A stretch of 64,000 bases of DNA from a bacterium (GTDB taxonomy: Bacteria > Krumholzibacteriota > Krumholzibacteriia > LZORAL124-64-63). The translations under genes were made by a program, and so were the position numbers. Shown here in pieces: positions 26,580-36,795 of the stretch (position 1 is the first letter of the stretch; the number at the start of each line of letters is the position of its first letter). The notes beneath the pieces are model-generated. The model saw only the letters and a list, made by a program, of their open reading frames with translations, did not search any database and was not told the DNA's origin. Where the stretch lies: contig JAAEOA010000226.1 in NCBI GenBank assembly GCA_024223715.1, positions 1 through 64,000 on the forward strand, in the 5' to 3' direction.

Positions 26580-27772
26580 TGGTCCAATCCAAAAGAAACG
26601 CCACCCATAAAAAGGGGCTCTGTGGAGCAATTAGCATGGGTTGAGTATTCAGAAAAAAGTGTGCTGAGGCCCGAGCCGGCAAAAACCCCCAACGACGAAG
26701 TTACCTTCACTTCTGCCAACAAACGCGCCTGAAGTTTGAATTGAGGATTAACGTTTTCTGCCGGGTTATCACTTGTCGTACGAAAAACATGTTGCATGCC
26801 CAGATCTGCGGTCAGATTCCACTTTTGGGACAATGGAAAACACCGGCCGAAGTGCCAACTCAAGGCGAAATTGTCCTGAATATCACCCTGTTGGTTCCCC
26901 CAGCCCAGAGAAACCACGGAAGACCAGTTATTGACGACGGAACGAAAGCCGGCCTGAGCTGCCGTTGAAGAATCACCAGCAAAAATCCATTCCCTACGAC
27001 TGCCAGTGGCAAAATTGAACAAACCTATGGGCGTGCCGTTGTGGTGCCGATTAAAATTCAGTATTCCGACTTGAATACCCTTGAAATTTCGGGTCAGATT
27101 GATCACTCCCATTTGAACACCATTCATGTCTTCAGCAAAGTTGAACATGGCCATTTGCAAGCCCGCCATTTCACTGTTGGCATGGTTGAGAAGAACTGAC
27201 GCCTGAACCCCGGAAAAACCTTTCACATTTACGTTAGCCACACCACTGAACTGCCCGTAGGCGCCATAACCGTCGTTAATATTCAAAAGACCACTGATTT
27301 GGACCCCAACCATTCCTTTATGCGTATAATTAAGAAAATTGGAAAACTGCAGACCGCTGAATTCGCCCTCGACAAAATTGGAAAGCCCGGAGAACTGAAT
27401 TCCGGAACCATTTCGGCGGAGATTGTGAACGCCACCGGTCAAACCCAAACCAGTGAAATCTCCGCCAACTTCAGAATAAATACCGGTCATTTGAAAACCA
27501 CTGACATGGGCGCTGGTTTTCCCAGCCAAAGCCGTCAGGTCCAGGCCTTTTATCTCTCCCGATTGGGCGTATAACAAAGCCAAGCGACAATGTGTTGCGG
27601 CATCGGACTGACCGCTGGTGGAAACCGGGAAAAAGAACTGCAAAGAGATCGGTTGAAAATCGGAAGTATTTTCGGAGGCCAGGCCCCATGTGGGAGCCAA
27701 AGCACACAGCAAAAGGAAAAGGAAAACCAATCCTGAAAAAACACGCTGTTTTAAACTAACCAACATGCTCAC
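26576..27772 (-). CDS. Surface repeat protein with 16- then 14-residue GLQxSGLxN repeats (LA_2272-like)
   Basis: A 398-residue exported protein (signal peptide to about WGLAS). From residue 75 it shows eight repeats of exactly 16 residues (for example SGIQFSGLSNFVEGEF, VGVQISGLLNINDGYG) and then, from 203 to 258, four of exactly 14 residues (NGVQMGVINLTRNF, KGIQVGILNFNRHH). Each unit has a hydrophobic-Gly-hydrophobic-Gln core and an Asn near the turn, as in LA_2272-type surface repeats of Leptospira and many Bacteroidetes-like genomes. The last 140 residues look like an amphipathic beta-barrel. The GTG start has AGGAGG eight bases upstream; the ATG two codons later is too far. It is coupled to the DUF3943 gene. 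Function unknown. Confidence 0.8.
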   Translation of the reverse strand: MSMLVSLKQRVFSGLVFLFLLLCALAPTWGLASENTSDFQPISLQFFFPVSTSGQSDAATHCRLALLYAQSGEIKGLDLTALAGKTSAHVSGFQMTGIYSEVGGDFTGLGLTGGVHNLRRNGSGIQFSGLSNFVEGEFSGLQFSNFLNYTHKGMVGVQISGLLNINDGYGAYGQFSGVANVNVKGFSGVQASVLLNHANSEMAGLQMAMFNFAEDMNGVQMGVINLTRNFKGIQVGILNFNRHHNGTPIGLFNFATGSRREWIFAGDSSTAAQAGFRSVVNNWSSVVSLGWGNQQGDIQDNFALSWHFGRCFPLSQKWNLTADLGMQHVFRTTSDNPAENVNPQFKLQARLLAEVKVTSSLGVFAGSGLSTLFSEYSTHANCSTEPLFMGGVSFGLDQ

Positions 27773-27854
27773 TAGGCAGACCTCCTTTATTCAATGGTCA
27801 ATATGCAATGTTAATTAAATGTGAATGAGTTTGCATCTTATGGCAAAAAGGTGA

Positions 27855-27883
27855 TTGCCGCCAATTCAATTTTCCCTTAATGT
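27855..27883 (+). promoter_or_regulatory. Candidate promoter giving a leaderless mRNA
   Basis: TTGCCG (27855-27860), a 17-base spacer and TAATGT (27878-27883) place the start site on the A of the ATG at 27890. The gene has no Shine-Dalgarno, which agrees with a leaderless message. Confidence 0.45.
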
Positions 27884-27889
27884 TCGGGC

Positions 27890-28531
27890 ATGAAAAATAT
27901 TAACAACACCCTTTCTATGTTGCGAGTGTTCTTTTCCGTGCTGGTACTAAGTACATTCGGTCTGACAAGCAATGGTATTGCTGACTCAACCGACCACACC
28001 CGTGATGGATGGCTGGTGGGTGTCGGTTTTGGTTTTGCCTACGGTGAAGCCACTTTCGCCAATGACATGGCCGGCGACACCAGAAATGGGGTTAATCCGC
28101 AAATATGTTTGGGACATATGCTCGGAAAAAGCATCTCCGCCTCTTTAGATTACAACGGCTGGGTTTACGAGTTTGGTTCAGTTCCCGATAAGTTCCGCGT
28201 TAGCATGCAGAATATTTCCGCAGCCTTAACCTGGTACCCTGGAAATTCGAAGGGTGTTTCCGGAGGAATATTTTTTCGGGCCACTGGCGGCCTGGCTTGG
28301 ACCAGCCTGGCACTTATTGAATTGGACGACGACCTAATTCAGGATCAATGGGTGCGAGAAGACGAGTTGGGCCTTGGTTTTGGCCTTGCTTTTGGTTATG
28401 AAATGAGAATCACTGAAGAGGTGGCCAGTGGTTTGTCTGTAGGATATAATTATATGGACATTGGCGGGGATATTTTTGAATCTGGGTATTTTGTGCCTGT
28501 GGCCCTTTCTTTGACTTGGTATTGGGACTAG
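27890..28531 (+). CDS. Predicted outer membrane beta-barrel protein
   Basis: A 213-residue protein with a signal peptide (to about SNGIADS) and then an OmpW/OmpX-like small barrel: alternating hydrophobic residues and glycines (GWLVGVGFGFAYGEA, GGIFFRATGGLAW, LGLGFGLAFGYEM, VASGLSVGYNYMDI), ending with aromatic residues (LSLTWYWD). No enzymatic motif is seen. It is divergent from the repeat protein gene, with 117 bases between, and convergent with the zinc-ribbon gene. It lacks a Shine-Dalgarno. The barrel call is from sequence pattern; its ligand is unknown. Confidence 0.78.
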   Translation: MKNINNTLSMLRVFFSVLVLSTFGLTSNGIADSTDHTRDGWLVGVGFGFAYGEATFANDMAGDTRNGVNPQICLGHMLGKSISASLDYNGWVYEFGSVPDKFRVSMQNISAALTWYPGNSKGVSGGIFFRATGGLAWTSLALIELDDDLIQDQWVREDELGLGFGLAFGYEMRITEEVASGLSVGYNYMDIGGDIFESGYFVPVALSLTWYWD

Positions 28532-28597
28532 TTGCCCAAAAAACGCAAAGATACTGGAAAAAGGAATTCATTGAAAACCCAATCTCCGGATTCCAGC

Positions 28598-29311
28598 CTA
28601 ATTCCAACTCTTATGCACCAAAAATCTCCGACAAGACGGACAGCGAACCACTTCCCGCCCTTGGTCTACAACAATAGCCTGCTGTCTTGGCATCTGATTA
28701 AAACAACCCAAACACGCACCATCCTGATGATGAACCACAGCCTGATCCAGTTTTTTCATCAGCTGCTGCACCGCCCGTCCCTCCACAGATGGCAACATGC
28801 CAACCAAACGTTTTATTTCACCTTTGATGTTATCATTCTTCCGTCCCAGCTCTGCTGAGTCCCGGACCATGGCCTCTTGCCGGTCTTTGGTCTTTTTACC
28901 GTGGGAAATGCTTTCACCCACACTTTCCCTGGCCTCGGTCTTAAGCTTATCTTGCTTGTTCAGCAACTCAATGGTGTCGTCTTCAAGCCTATCCAGACGC
29001 ATCTTTAAAGAGGAAATTTCTTCCTTAATGGCCCGCACCTGCCGGTTGTCAATTAACCCCACCAATAAATCATTTTTTACCTTCAACAATTCCGAAACCT
29101 GGCGGATTTCATTTTCCAAACTTCGGACCGTCACCTTGGTCCCTTCATTATCACGGGCAGCTTTGGCAGCATCGGCTTCGTATTCAGCCTGCAACTCTTC
29201 CAGGGAAAATTTTAATTCTTCGTTGTGGTTCATCTGTTCGGAAGCCCGCAATTGCAGTTGTTCCAATTCGGAAATTTCCACGAGGATGTTGATAAGGGTT
29301 TTGGGATCCAT
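28598..29311 (-). CDS. Coiled-coil protein with C4 zinc ribbon (DUF164/zf-RING_7)
   Basis: A 237-residue protein made of a long N-terminal coiled coil (about residues 10-185, heptads such as LEDDTIELLNKQDKLK) and a C-terminal zinc ribbon with CLGC and CPSC pairs. Family members are widespread and have been linked to RNA binding and, in some bacteria, to flagellar or secretion functions, but no firm role exists. GGGAG lies six bases before the ATG. It stands alone between an outer-membrane gene and a tRNA pair whose terminator lies just upstream. Confidence 0.85.
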   Translation of the reverse strand: MDPKTLINILVEISELEQLQLRASEQMNHNEELKFSLEELQAEYEADAAKAARDNEGTKVTVRSLENEIRQVSELLKVKNDLLVGLIDNRQVRAIKEEISSLKMRLDRLEDDTIELLNKQDKLKTEARESVGESISHGKKTKDRQEAMVRDSAELGRKNDNIKGEIKRLVGMLPSVEGRAVQQLMKKLDQAVVHHQDGACLGCFNQMPRQQAIVVDQGREVVRCPSCRRFLVHKSWN

Positions 29312-29326
29312 AAATTACTCCCTGAT

Positions 29327-29355
29327 AAAAAAAGAAGGGCGCCGCAGCACCCTTC
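29327..29355 (-). terminator. Terminator of the tRNA-Ile/tRNA-Val transcript
   Basis: GAAGGG and CCCTTC (29334-29339 and 29350-29355) form a stem followed on the minus strand by seven T. It lies 37 bases beyond the tRNA-Val 3' end and just before the next start codon. Confidence 0.85.
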
Positions 29356-29391
29356 AAAATATTCACCGGCCGCTATGGCATTAAAAAAAGA

Positions 29392-29468
29392 TGGTGGGCG
29401 ATACTGGACTTGAACCAGTGACCTCTCGCGTGTGAGGCGAGCGCTCTAGCCAGCTGAGCTAAACGCCC
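29392..29468 (-). tRNA. tRNA-Val (anticodon CAC)
   Basis: A 77-base cloverleaf with encoded CCA. The anticodon arm is CTCGC-CTCACAC-GCGAG, giving anticodon CAC for GUG. The D arm (AGCTCAG...) and T arm (CTGG-TTCAAGT-CCAG) are normal; the acceptor stem has one T-T mismatch at pair 6-67. Confidence 0.93.
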
Positions 29469-29491
29469 ATCCTTATCAACCACTTTGCACT

Positions 29492-29526
29492 ATTTTCAGG
29501 CAGCAAAAAACCGCTCCCTGAAAAAT
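29492..29526 (-). promoter_or_regulatory. Hairpin between the two tRNA genes
   Basis: A nine-base inverted repeat, ATTTTCAGG and CCTGAAAAT, encloses a GC stem and a T-rich loop. No T-run follows, so it is probably a processing signal in a shared tRNA transcript rather than a terminator. Confidence 0.45.
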
Positions 29527-29596
29527 CATACTTTGGACTCCAACAAGAAGACCTCACCAACCAGACAATGGTTACCAAGGTTTCTTCTGAATAATT

Positions 29597-29673
29597 TGGT
29601 GGGCCCACCAGGACTTGAACCTGGGACCGACCGGTTATGAGCCGGGCGCTCTAACCAACTGAGCTATAGGCCC
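29597..29673 (-). tRNA. tRNA with CAT anticodon, probably tRNA-Ile2 (lysidine type)
   Basis: A 77-base cloverleaf with encoded CCA and anticodon loop CTCATAA. The body (GGGCCTATAGCTCAG..., anticodon stem CCCGG/CCGGT, T arm CCAGG-TTCAAGT-CCTGG) resembles tRNA-Ile2, whose C34 is changed to lysidine to read AUA, more than elongator tRNA-Met. The identity is a judgement by eye. Confidence 0.8.
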
Positions 29674-29687
29674 AAAGCAGGATCGGC

Positions 29688-29716
29688 AAGATAAACCATG
29701 AATTCCGGCGGGTCAA
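29688..29716 (-). promoter_or_regulatory. Sigma-70 promoter of the tRNA pair
   Basis: TTGACC (29716-29711), a 17-base spacer and TATCTT (29693-29688) lie just upstream of the first tRNA; the start would fall near 29681, eight bases before the mature 5' end. Confidence 0.82.
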
Positions 29717-29750
29717 CTCGAAAACCAACAATTCGAGGGACCAACGAAAA

Positions 29751-31472
<1,722 letters not shown>

Positions 31473-31601
31473 GTGCGTGTGATTCTCCCGTGAGCCAATC
31501 ATAAATCAACCAACCGCTCATTTCCGCTGTGTACCAGCTGGAGTGCAGTAGGTCACCTCTTTCGAACGGGGCCCCCCCGTTTCCGGTACTTCCCGTGTCG
31601 A

Positions 31602-33464
31602 TCAGCCCCGCCGGGATCGATGTCCCTGCTTGAGCCGTCCGAGGCAATCAGTTATAACTTGGGCAAAATCTGTGTTGTTGGGCAGGCTCCCTTGTTCTGT
31701 CATTTGATCCAGCAATTTACTAATGAAAGCTCTATACTCCCGATCACCTTCGGTATTCCACCGTTCCTGAACAAATTCCAGGGGTGTCGGGGCGTCAGGG
31801 CCGACGTTTGAGGCCGACCAAGCACAAAGTTCATCGGCAAGCAATGAAGCACCATCCAACAAAAATGGCAAGTCACCCCGTTCATTTGCAAATTTTATTG
31901 CAGCTTTTCCCGAGTCATCGGCCAGGATGGCTGTGAACATTTGAAGCTCAACCTGGTCGACCCTAACCAGCCCCATTACTCTTCTGACCTTTGATTTTCC
32001 CACCGGGTGCTGCCTGGATGAGTCGGGGCCCGGGGCAGGGCCATCGGGTCGGAAATCTGGTTCCTCGCCGCCATAAGAAGGTTCCATTCCCAAAGGCGGG
32101 GCATCCCCCGCAGGGCCTTCATAGTTTTGTCTCTTTTGCGGCTTTCGCCCCCTTGGTTGGGGGTTTTCGGCTTTTTGCAGCTTCTCCATGCTTTCCTGTA
32201 AAAGGTCAATGGGCATGCCAAAGACGTCGGAAGCTTCCTGCAAAACATAAGCCCTGCGAAGACTGTCGGGAATGCTCCCTATGGTACCCAGTGCCTGTCG
32301 AAGGGCCCGCTCGGTTACCTCTCGGTCGCCGCCTTTGCCGTCAGCCAATTTCTTAAGAAAAGGCACATAACCTAATGCATCATCCAAGGCTTTGTGCATG
32401 TCTTCCACGCTGTGATCGATGACCAGGCTGGCCGGGTCCTCCCCTGCGGGAAGGGAGACGATCTTGGGTTCGAGGCCATTTTTTAAAGCCACATCTGCCG
32501 ACCGAACAGCAGCTTTCAAACCAGCCTTATCACCATCAAAGACCAGCAATACGTTTTGTGCGCCCCGCCGAATTAGTTTCGCCTGTTCAACAGTAAAAGC
32601 AGTACCGCAAGTTGCCACAACGTTGGGTATGCCAGCTTGAACCAAAGCCATCACATCGAGATAGCCTTCCACAAGAATGGCTGTTTTTTCACGGGCAATG
32701 GGCATTCTGGAAGAATCAAATCCGTACAGCAATTTGCTCTTGGAAAAATAGGTGCTGTCGGCTGAGTTCAAGTACTTGGGTTCACCTTGGCCAACAATGC
32801 GTCCGCCAAAACCAACCACCTGCCGGCTAATGCTGCGAATGGGAAACATCAGACGATTCCGAAAGTATGCATAACTGCCGGGACGGTCAGCCTGCTTGCT
32901 GGCCCGCAGCAAATCGGCACGATGGGCCAACTCGCCATCAACACCACTTTTTGCAAGATTGTCTTCCAGCCACCCGGGCAAACCGGGAGCCCAGCCCACG
33001 TCGAACTGGCGGAGGATTTTCTCCCCGAACCCGCGGTCCTTCATGTATTGTAAAGCCTGGGCACCGTGTTGAGGATCCATCAGGGCCTCGGACCACAACT
33101 GGGTAGCCGCTTCATTGGCTCGATGAAAGCTGCGGCGCTCTCCTTCAGATTCTTCGTCGGCAAGGTAGCTCGATAAATCGATGTTCAGCGGTCGGGCCAG
33201 AACCTCAACCGCCTCAGGAAAACTGAGTCCCTCAATTTCCATAATAAACGAGATGGCATCGCCACCGGTACCACAACCAAAGCAGTGATAGCGGCCCCTC
33301 GATGGTGTGACAATAAAGCTGGGAGTCTTCTCTTTGTGGAAAGGACACAGCCCTTTAAAAACAGAACCGGCCGGTTTGAGAGATACATGCTGGCGCACAA
33401 CCTCACCGATGTCGGTTTCGTCCTTAATGCGGGCGATGATGTCCGAAGAGAAGGATGGGCTCAT
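31602..33464 (-). CDS. dnaG: DNA primase
   Basis: It makes RNA primers for replication. The CHC2 zinc finger is at the N-terminus (C40, H43, C61, C64; LCPFHKEKTPSF and HCFGCGTGGD). The RNAP-like core has the TOPRIM motif ILVEGYLDVMAL and the VFDGDKAG acidic motif. The C-terminal helicase-binding part is present but divergent, after a Pro/Gly-rich linker. It has 620 residues. The start ATG has no Shine-Dalgarno, but MSPSFSSDIIARIKDETDI matches family N-termini well. A promoter lies about 45-75 bases upstream. Confidence 0.97.
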   Translation of the reverse strand: MSPSFSSDIIARIKDETDIGEVVRQHVSLKPAGSVFKGLCPFHKEKTPSFIVTPSRGRYHCFGCGTGGDAISFIMEIEGLSFPEAVEVLARPLNIDLSSYLADEESEGERRSFHRANEAATQLWSEALMDPQHGAQALQYMKDRGFGEKILRQFDVGWAPGLPGWLEDNLAKSGVDGELAHRADLLRASKQADRPGSYAYFRNRLMFPIRSISRQVVGFGGRIVGQGEPKYLNSADSTYFSKSKLLYGFDSSRMPIAREKTAILVEGYLDVMALVQAGIPNVVATCGTAFTVEQAKLIRRGAQNVLLVFDGDKAGLKAAVRSADVALKNGLEPKIVSLPAGEDPASLVIDHSVEDMHKALDDALGYVPFLKKLADGKGGDREVTERALRQALGTIGSIPDSLRRAYVLQEASDVFGMPIDLLQESMEKLQKAENPQPRGRKPQKRQNYEGPAGDAPPLGMEPSYGGEEPDFRPDGPAPGPDSSRQHPVGKSKVRRVMGLVRVDQVELQMFTAILADDSGKAAIKFANERGDLPFLLDGASLLADELCAWSASNVGPDAPTPLEFVQERWNTEGDREYRAFISKLLDQMTEQGSLPNNTDFAQVITDCLGRLKQGHRSRRG

Positions 33465-33510
33465 TTATTTCATAACCTGATTTGAAGGTTTTGAGTTTTT
33501 GGATCCAGAT

Positions 33511-33540
33511 AATGTAACACGTTTGGCCGGTGTTTGACAA
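33511..33540 (-). promoter_or_regulatory. Candidate promoter of dnaG-rpoD
   Basis: TTGTCA (33540-33535), an 18-base spacer and TACATT (33516-33511) precede dnaG. The start would be near 33504, giving a 40-base leader. Confidence 0.6.
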
Positions 33541-33628
33541 ATTGGGGGGCATTGAAAAGCCAGATTTTGGCAAAAAACACTGTCGGGGCAACACTATTGC
33601 AGGGGCTACGTGTTTGAGGCAACTAAAT

Positions 33629-36112
33629 TTACACCTTTAAGACAATTTTCGTCGCTCCAGCGCCCCCACGCCCCCGGCCCGCTTCACCAAAGGACTGAAT
33701 CCTCGAATCCTTTTTCATTCGGGCATACAAATGCTCCCGCAATCGACCGGTGCCAAAACCATGAATCACCGTGACCACATCCAAACCTGCGGGAATGGCC
33801 CGATCAATCATTCGGTCCAGCCGTTCCCAGCCATCGGCTCCGGTTTCTCCCCGCAAATCCAATTCGTGAGAGGCTGAAGGCGCTTCTCCCTGCCAGGACC
33901 AGGAACCTGAAACCTCAGGTTTACCATCATCCCCGGCAGAAGGATCTTCAAAACTAACTGTGGTCCCGGGTTTTATTTCCTGGCCGTCTTCATTCAGAGG
34001 CACAACAGCTTCCCGCCCGAGGCTCAAGCGCATGCCATCAGCACTGGCGGTAATTTTTTCACCCCTGATTTCGGTGATTCGTCCCAGCATTCCCAAATGC
34101 GGAATCCGGACCCTCATGCCGACAACAGCTTCAACTTCCGGGTTATGACTCGGCGCCACGTCTGTATCGTTAGCCTGTTCCTGAATTTTCCGGCCCACAT
34201 CGTCCAGCCGGTTGCGGGCAGCTTTCACCAATCGTTTTTCTGCTTTTCCCGATTGAATTTCACGCACTGCCGCTTCAATGGCCTTACGCCCCTCTCGCAT
34301 TAATCGGTCCCCTTTATGACGGGTATCTTCCAGAACTTTTTTTCGTTCTTTTTTTAATCCCCTGAGGCGGTCTTCAAGTTCAGCTTCTTCAATTTTCTGT
34401 TTTTCGAGAGCCAGTTTCAGCTCCAGTTGCTGATGGGCCAACTCACCGGCACGACGGTCCAAATCACTGAGCAGGTTTTCAATCTGGACCCGTTCTTCGC
34501 CAGCCATTTCCCGGGCCCGGTCCAACAGATCACCCGGCAGTCCCATACGAGCTGCAATATCAAAAGCATGACTGGTGCCAGGATCACCAACCCGAAAAGT
34601 GTAAAGTGGGAGCAGGTCTTTTTCGTTATAATCCATAGCCGCATTTACCATGCGCGGGTGATCGTGCACCGCGGACTTTAACAAACCAAAGTGGGTGCTT
34701 GCCAACACCTGTGCCCCCTGATCTACAAGACGCTCCAAAACAGCATAGGCCAGAGCAGTTCCCTCGTGCGGATCGGTTCCACTGCCGATTTCATCACACA
34801 GAACCAGAGTATTGTTGCCGGCCTCGCGCAGAAATCTGGCCAATTGCCCCAAGTGGGCGGAAAAACTACTGAGGGCTTCGGAAATGGACTGATCATCGCC
34901 CAGAGTAACCAGAAGGTTGTCAATCAACGGCAGGCGTGTATCCTGACGAGCAGGAACATCCCAGCCACATTGGGCCATCAGACAAAAAACTCCCACAGTT
35001 TTCAGGGCCACTGACTTACCGCCGGCATTGGGACCACTGATGACCAGGGCTTTGCCTTGAGAAGGAACCTCCAGCTCCAGGGGTACAACCCGGCTAAAGC
35101 CTTTTTCCAAATCACCTTCACCAAGAGCTTCCATGAGCAACGGATGCCTGCCACCGGCCACATGAATGTTGGCCCCCGATTCCAAATGCGGGCGTTGGCC
35201 TTTTACTTCCAGACTCCACAAAATGTGAGCCCGAACTTCGTCCATCAGAAGCATGACCTGGGCCGCTTCATGCATGGCCTCAGATGCTTGCTCCACAGCC
35301 CGGTTCAATTGAAAAAGTATGCGGGCTTCTTCGGCAGCAATGCTCAATCGGGTTTCGGTCAGTTGGTTGCTCAGTCGCACCACACTTGCGGGCTCTACAA
35401 ACAGTGTCGCCCCAGTTGCGGAACGGTCATGAACAATGCCCTCAATGCGATTGCTTTCTCCCGAGCGCATGGGCAGACAAAAACGGTCCCCACGCAGAGT
35501 CACTTCATTTCCCGTGGTCCAGCCTTTGGAACGTGCCACACCCATGGCAGAATTCATCTCCGAACGCACGGCTCGTTCCTGACCGGAAATGGCCTTGCGT
35601 AATTTGGCCAGCAAAGGACTGGCGCCATCGACAATTCGACCATCAAGATCCAGAGCACGACGAATGGATCCACTGACACCGGTAAACACTGCCATTTGCA
35701 CAGCGGCTTCACCCCAAAGCGGACAACTTATTCGTGAGGCAAGAAAATGTTCCCGCAGGGCGTCCAAATATTCCGCCACGGTGGCCAAATGGACCAGGTC
35801 CGGTCCTTCGTACCGTACCGGAGCTGTCATTTCCAGCAGTTCCAGACCATCGGTTAATTCAATCAAAGGAGGCCAATGACCGGCCTGGCCTTTGGGGCGC
35901 AATTCATCGGACAGGGAATGGGAAAAAGAAATGGCGCCTGGGTCGGAAAAGGGAACCCGCCGGGATATTGCATCGGCGGCCCGGCGATTGCGGCAATGCC
36001 GGGCAATCTGAGCGGTTATCTGAGTCCACTCAAGCAACTGGGAGGCTTTGCTGTCGAGCACCTGAAGAGATGCTCGGCGGTCATTTTCAAGGCGTTGCAG
36101 AATTTCAATCAT
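33629..36112 (-). CDS. mutS2: Endonuclease MutS2
   Basis: An 827-residue MutS homologue without the mismatch-recognition domain. It has the lever/core part, an ATPase with Walker A GPNAGGKS (near residue 358) and Walker B LVLCDEIGSGTDPHEG, a long basic coiled coil (about 520-640; ERKKVLEDTRHKG), a KOW-like segment, and a C-terminal Smr nuclease domain (LDLRGETGADGWERLD, VIHGFGTGRLREHL). MutS2 limits recombination and also rescues collided ribosomes in Bacillus. It starts six bases after cvpA in the yqeY-cvpA-mutS2 run; cvpA-mutS2 linkage is common. No clear Shine-Dalgarno is seen. Confidence 0.96.
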   Translation of the reverse strand: MIEILQRLENDRRASLQVLDSKASQLLEWTQITAQIARHCRNRRAADAISRRVPFSDPGAISFSHSLSDELRPKGQAGHWPPLIELTDGLELLEMTAPVRYEGPDLVHLATVAEYLDALREHFLASRISCPLWGEAAVQMAVFTGVSGSIRRALDLDGRIVDGASPLLAKLRKAISGQERAVRSEMNSAMGVARSKGWTTGNEVTLRGDRFCLPMRSGESNRIEGIVHDRSATGATLFVEPASVVRLSNQLTETRLSIAAEEARILFQLNRAVEQASEAMHEAAQVMLLMDEVRAHILWSLEVKGQRPHLESGANIHVAGGRHPLLMEALGEGDLEKGFSRVVPLELEVPSQGKALVISGPNAGGKSVALKTVGVFCLMAQCGWDVPARQDTRLPLIDNLLVTLGDDQSISEALSSFSAHLGQLARFLREAGNNTLVLCDEIGSGTDPHEGTALAYAVLERLVDQGAQVLASTHFGLLKSAVHDHPRMVNAAMDYNEKDLLPLYTFRVGDPGTSHAFDIAARMGLPGDLLDRAREMAGEERVQIENLLSDLDRRAGELAHQQLELKLALEKQKIEEAELEDRLRGLKKERKKVLEDTRHKGDRLMREGRKAIEAAVREIQSGKAEKRLVKAARNRLDDVGRKIQEQANDTDVAPSHNPEVEAVVGMRVRIPHLGMLGRITEIRGEKITASADGMRLSLGREAVVPLNEDGQEIKPGTTVSFEDPSAGDDGKPEVSGSWSWQGEAPSASHELDLRGETGADGWERLDRMIDRAIPAGLDVVTVIHGFGTGRLREHLYARMKKDSRIQSFGEAGRGRGGAGATKIVLKV

Positions 36113-36117
36113 AATAA

Positions 36118-36792
36118 TTATTGCAGAGCATTTTTGGCCGCTTCTTCAGCTTTTTCAAGAGCTTCATCAGTAGCATCCCGGGCAGCTTTTTTGGTTTTTT
36201 TTGTAGCTTCTTTGGCAGCCTTATCCATGGTTTCTTTGGCTTTGTCTTTGGCGTCGTCAGCCACCTCACCCGCTTCTTCCAAAACACGGTCCCAAAGATC
36301 GTCAACCTGTTGGCCACCTAACTGGCGGGCTGTCATATAAAAGTTGGGTGCGGCGTAATAAACGAAACGGCCATAGTTGGACTGATGATATTTGTCGGTT
36401 ACCGATTCACCACCGGGAATGTGACGAATAACCAGCAGAACCATACTGCAGACAAGAATTCCAAGAGCCAGGCCTACTGCAACTCCTCCCAGTTTGTCCA
36501 ACCAACCAAGGATAGTCAGACGGACCAGTTTGGAAACAAAGGTAGCCAGCAACCGGCTCAGCAACAGTCCTGCAAAAAACAGAGTAGCCCAAGTCATCAA
36601 CAATGATGCACCCTCCGGGGCACCGGTCTGTTCCATCATCCAGGGATTTAAGGCGGCGGCAAATCTCGCTGTCAGAATAAGGGCGGCAAAAACCCCCAGA
36701 ATTTCCAGAACTCTTTTGACCACTCCATCACGATACCCGATGATGCCAAAGACAATCAAAACAGGCAAAGAAATTACAACCGCCAGATCCAT
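36118..36792 (-). CDS. CvpA-family membrane protein with charged helical tail
   Basis: The first 155 residues form a CvpA-type membrane protein with four helices; the start DLAVVISLPVLIVFGIIGYRDG is typical. CvpA affects colicin V production and envelope stress in E. coli; its biochemical role is unknown. The last 55-60 residues (from about 168) are an Ala/Lys/Glu/Asp-only amphipathic helix with an 11-residue LEA-like rhythm (DDAKDKAKETM, DKAAKEATKKT, KKAARDATDEA). Such a tail is not part of normal CvpA (about 160 residues). It lies three bases after yqeY and six before mutS2. Confidence 0.88.
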   Translation of the reverse strand: MDLAVVISLPVLIVFGIIGYRDGVVKRVLEILGVFAALILTARFAAALNPWMMEQTGAPEGASLLMTWATLFFAGLLLSRLLATFVSKLVRLTILGWLDKLGGVAVGLALGILVCSMVLLVIRHIPGGESVTDKYHQSNYGRFVYYAAPNFYMTARQLGGQQVDDLWDRVLEEAGEVADDAKDKAKETMDKAAKEATKKTKKAARDATDEALEKAEEAAKNALQ

Positions 36793-36795
36793 TTT

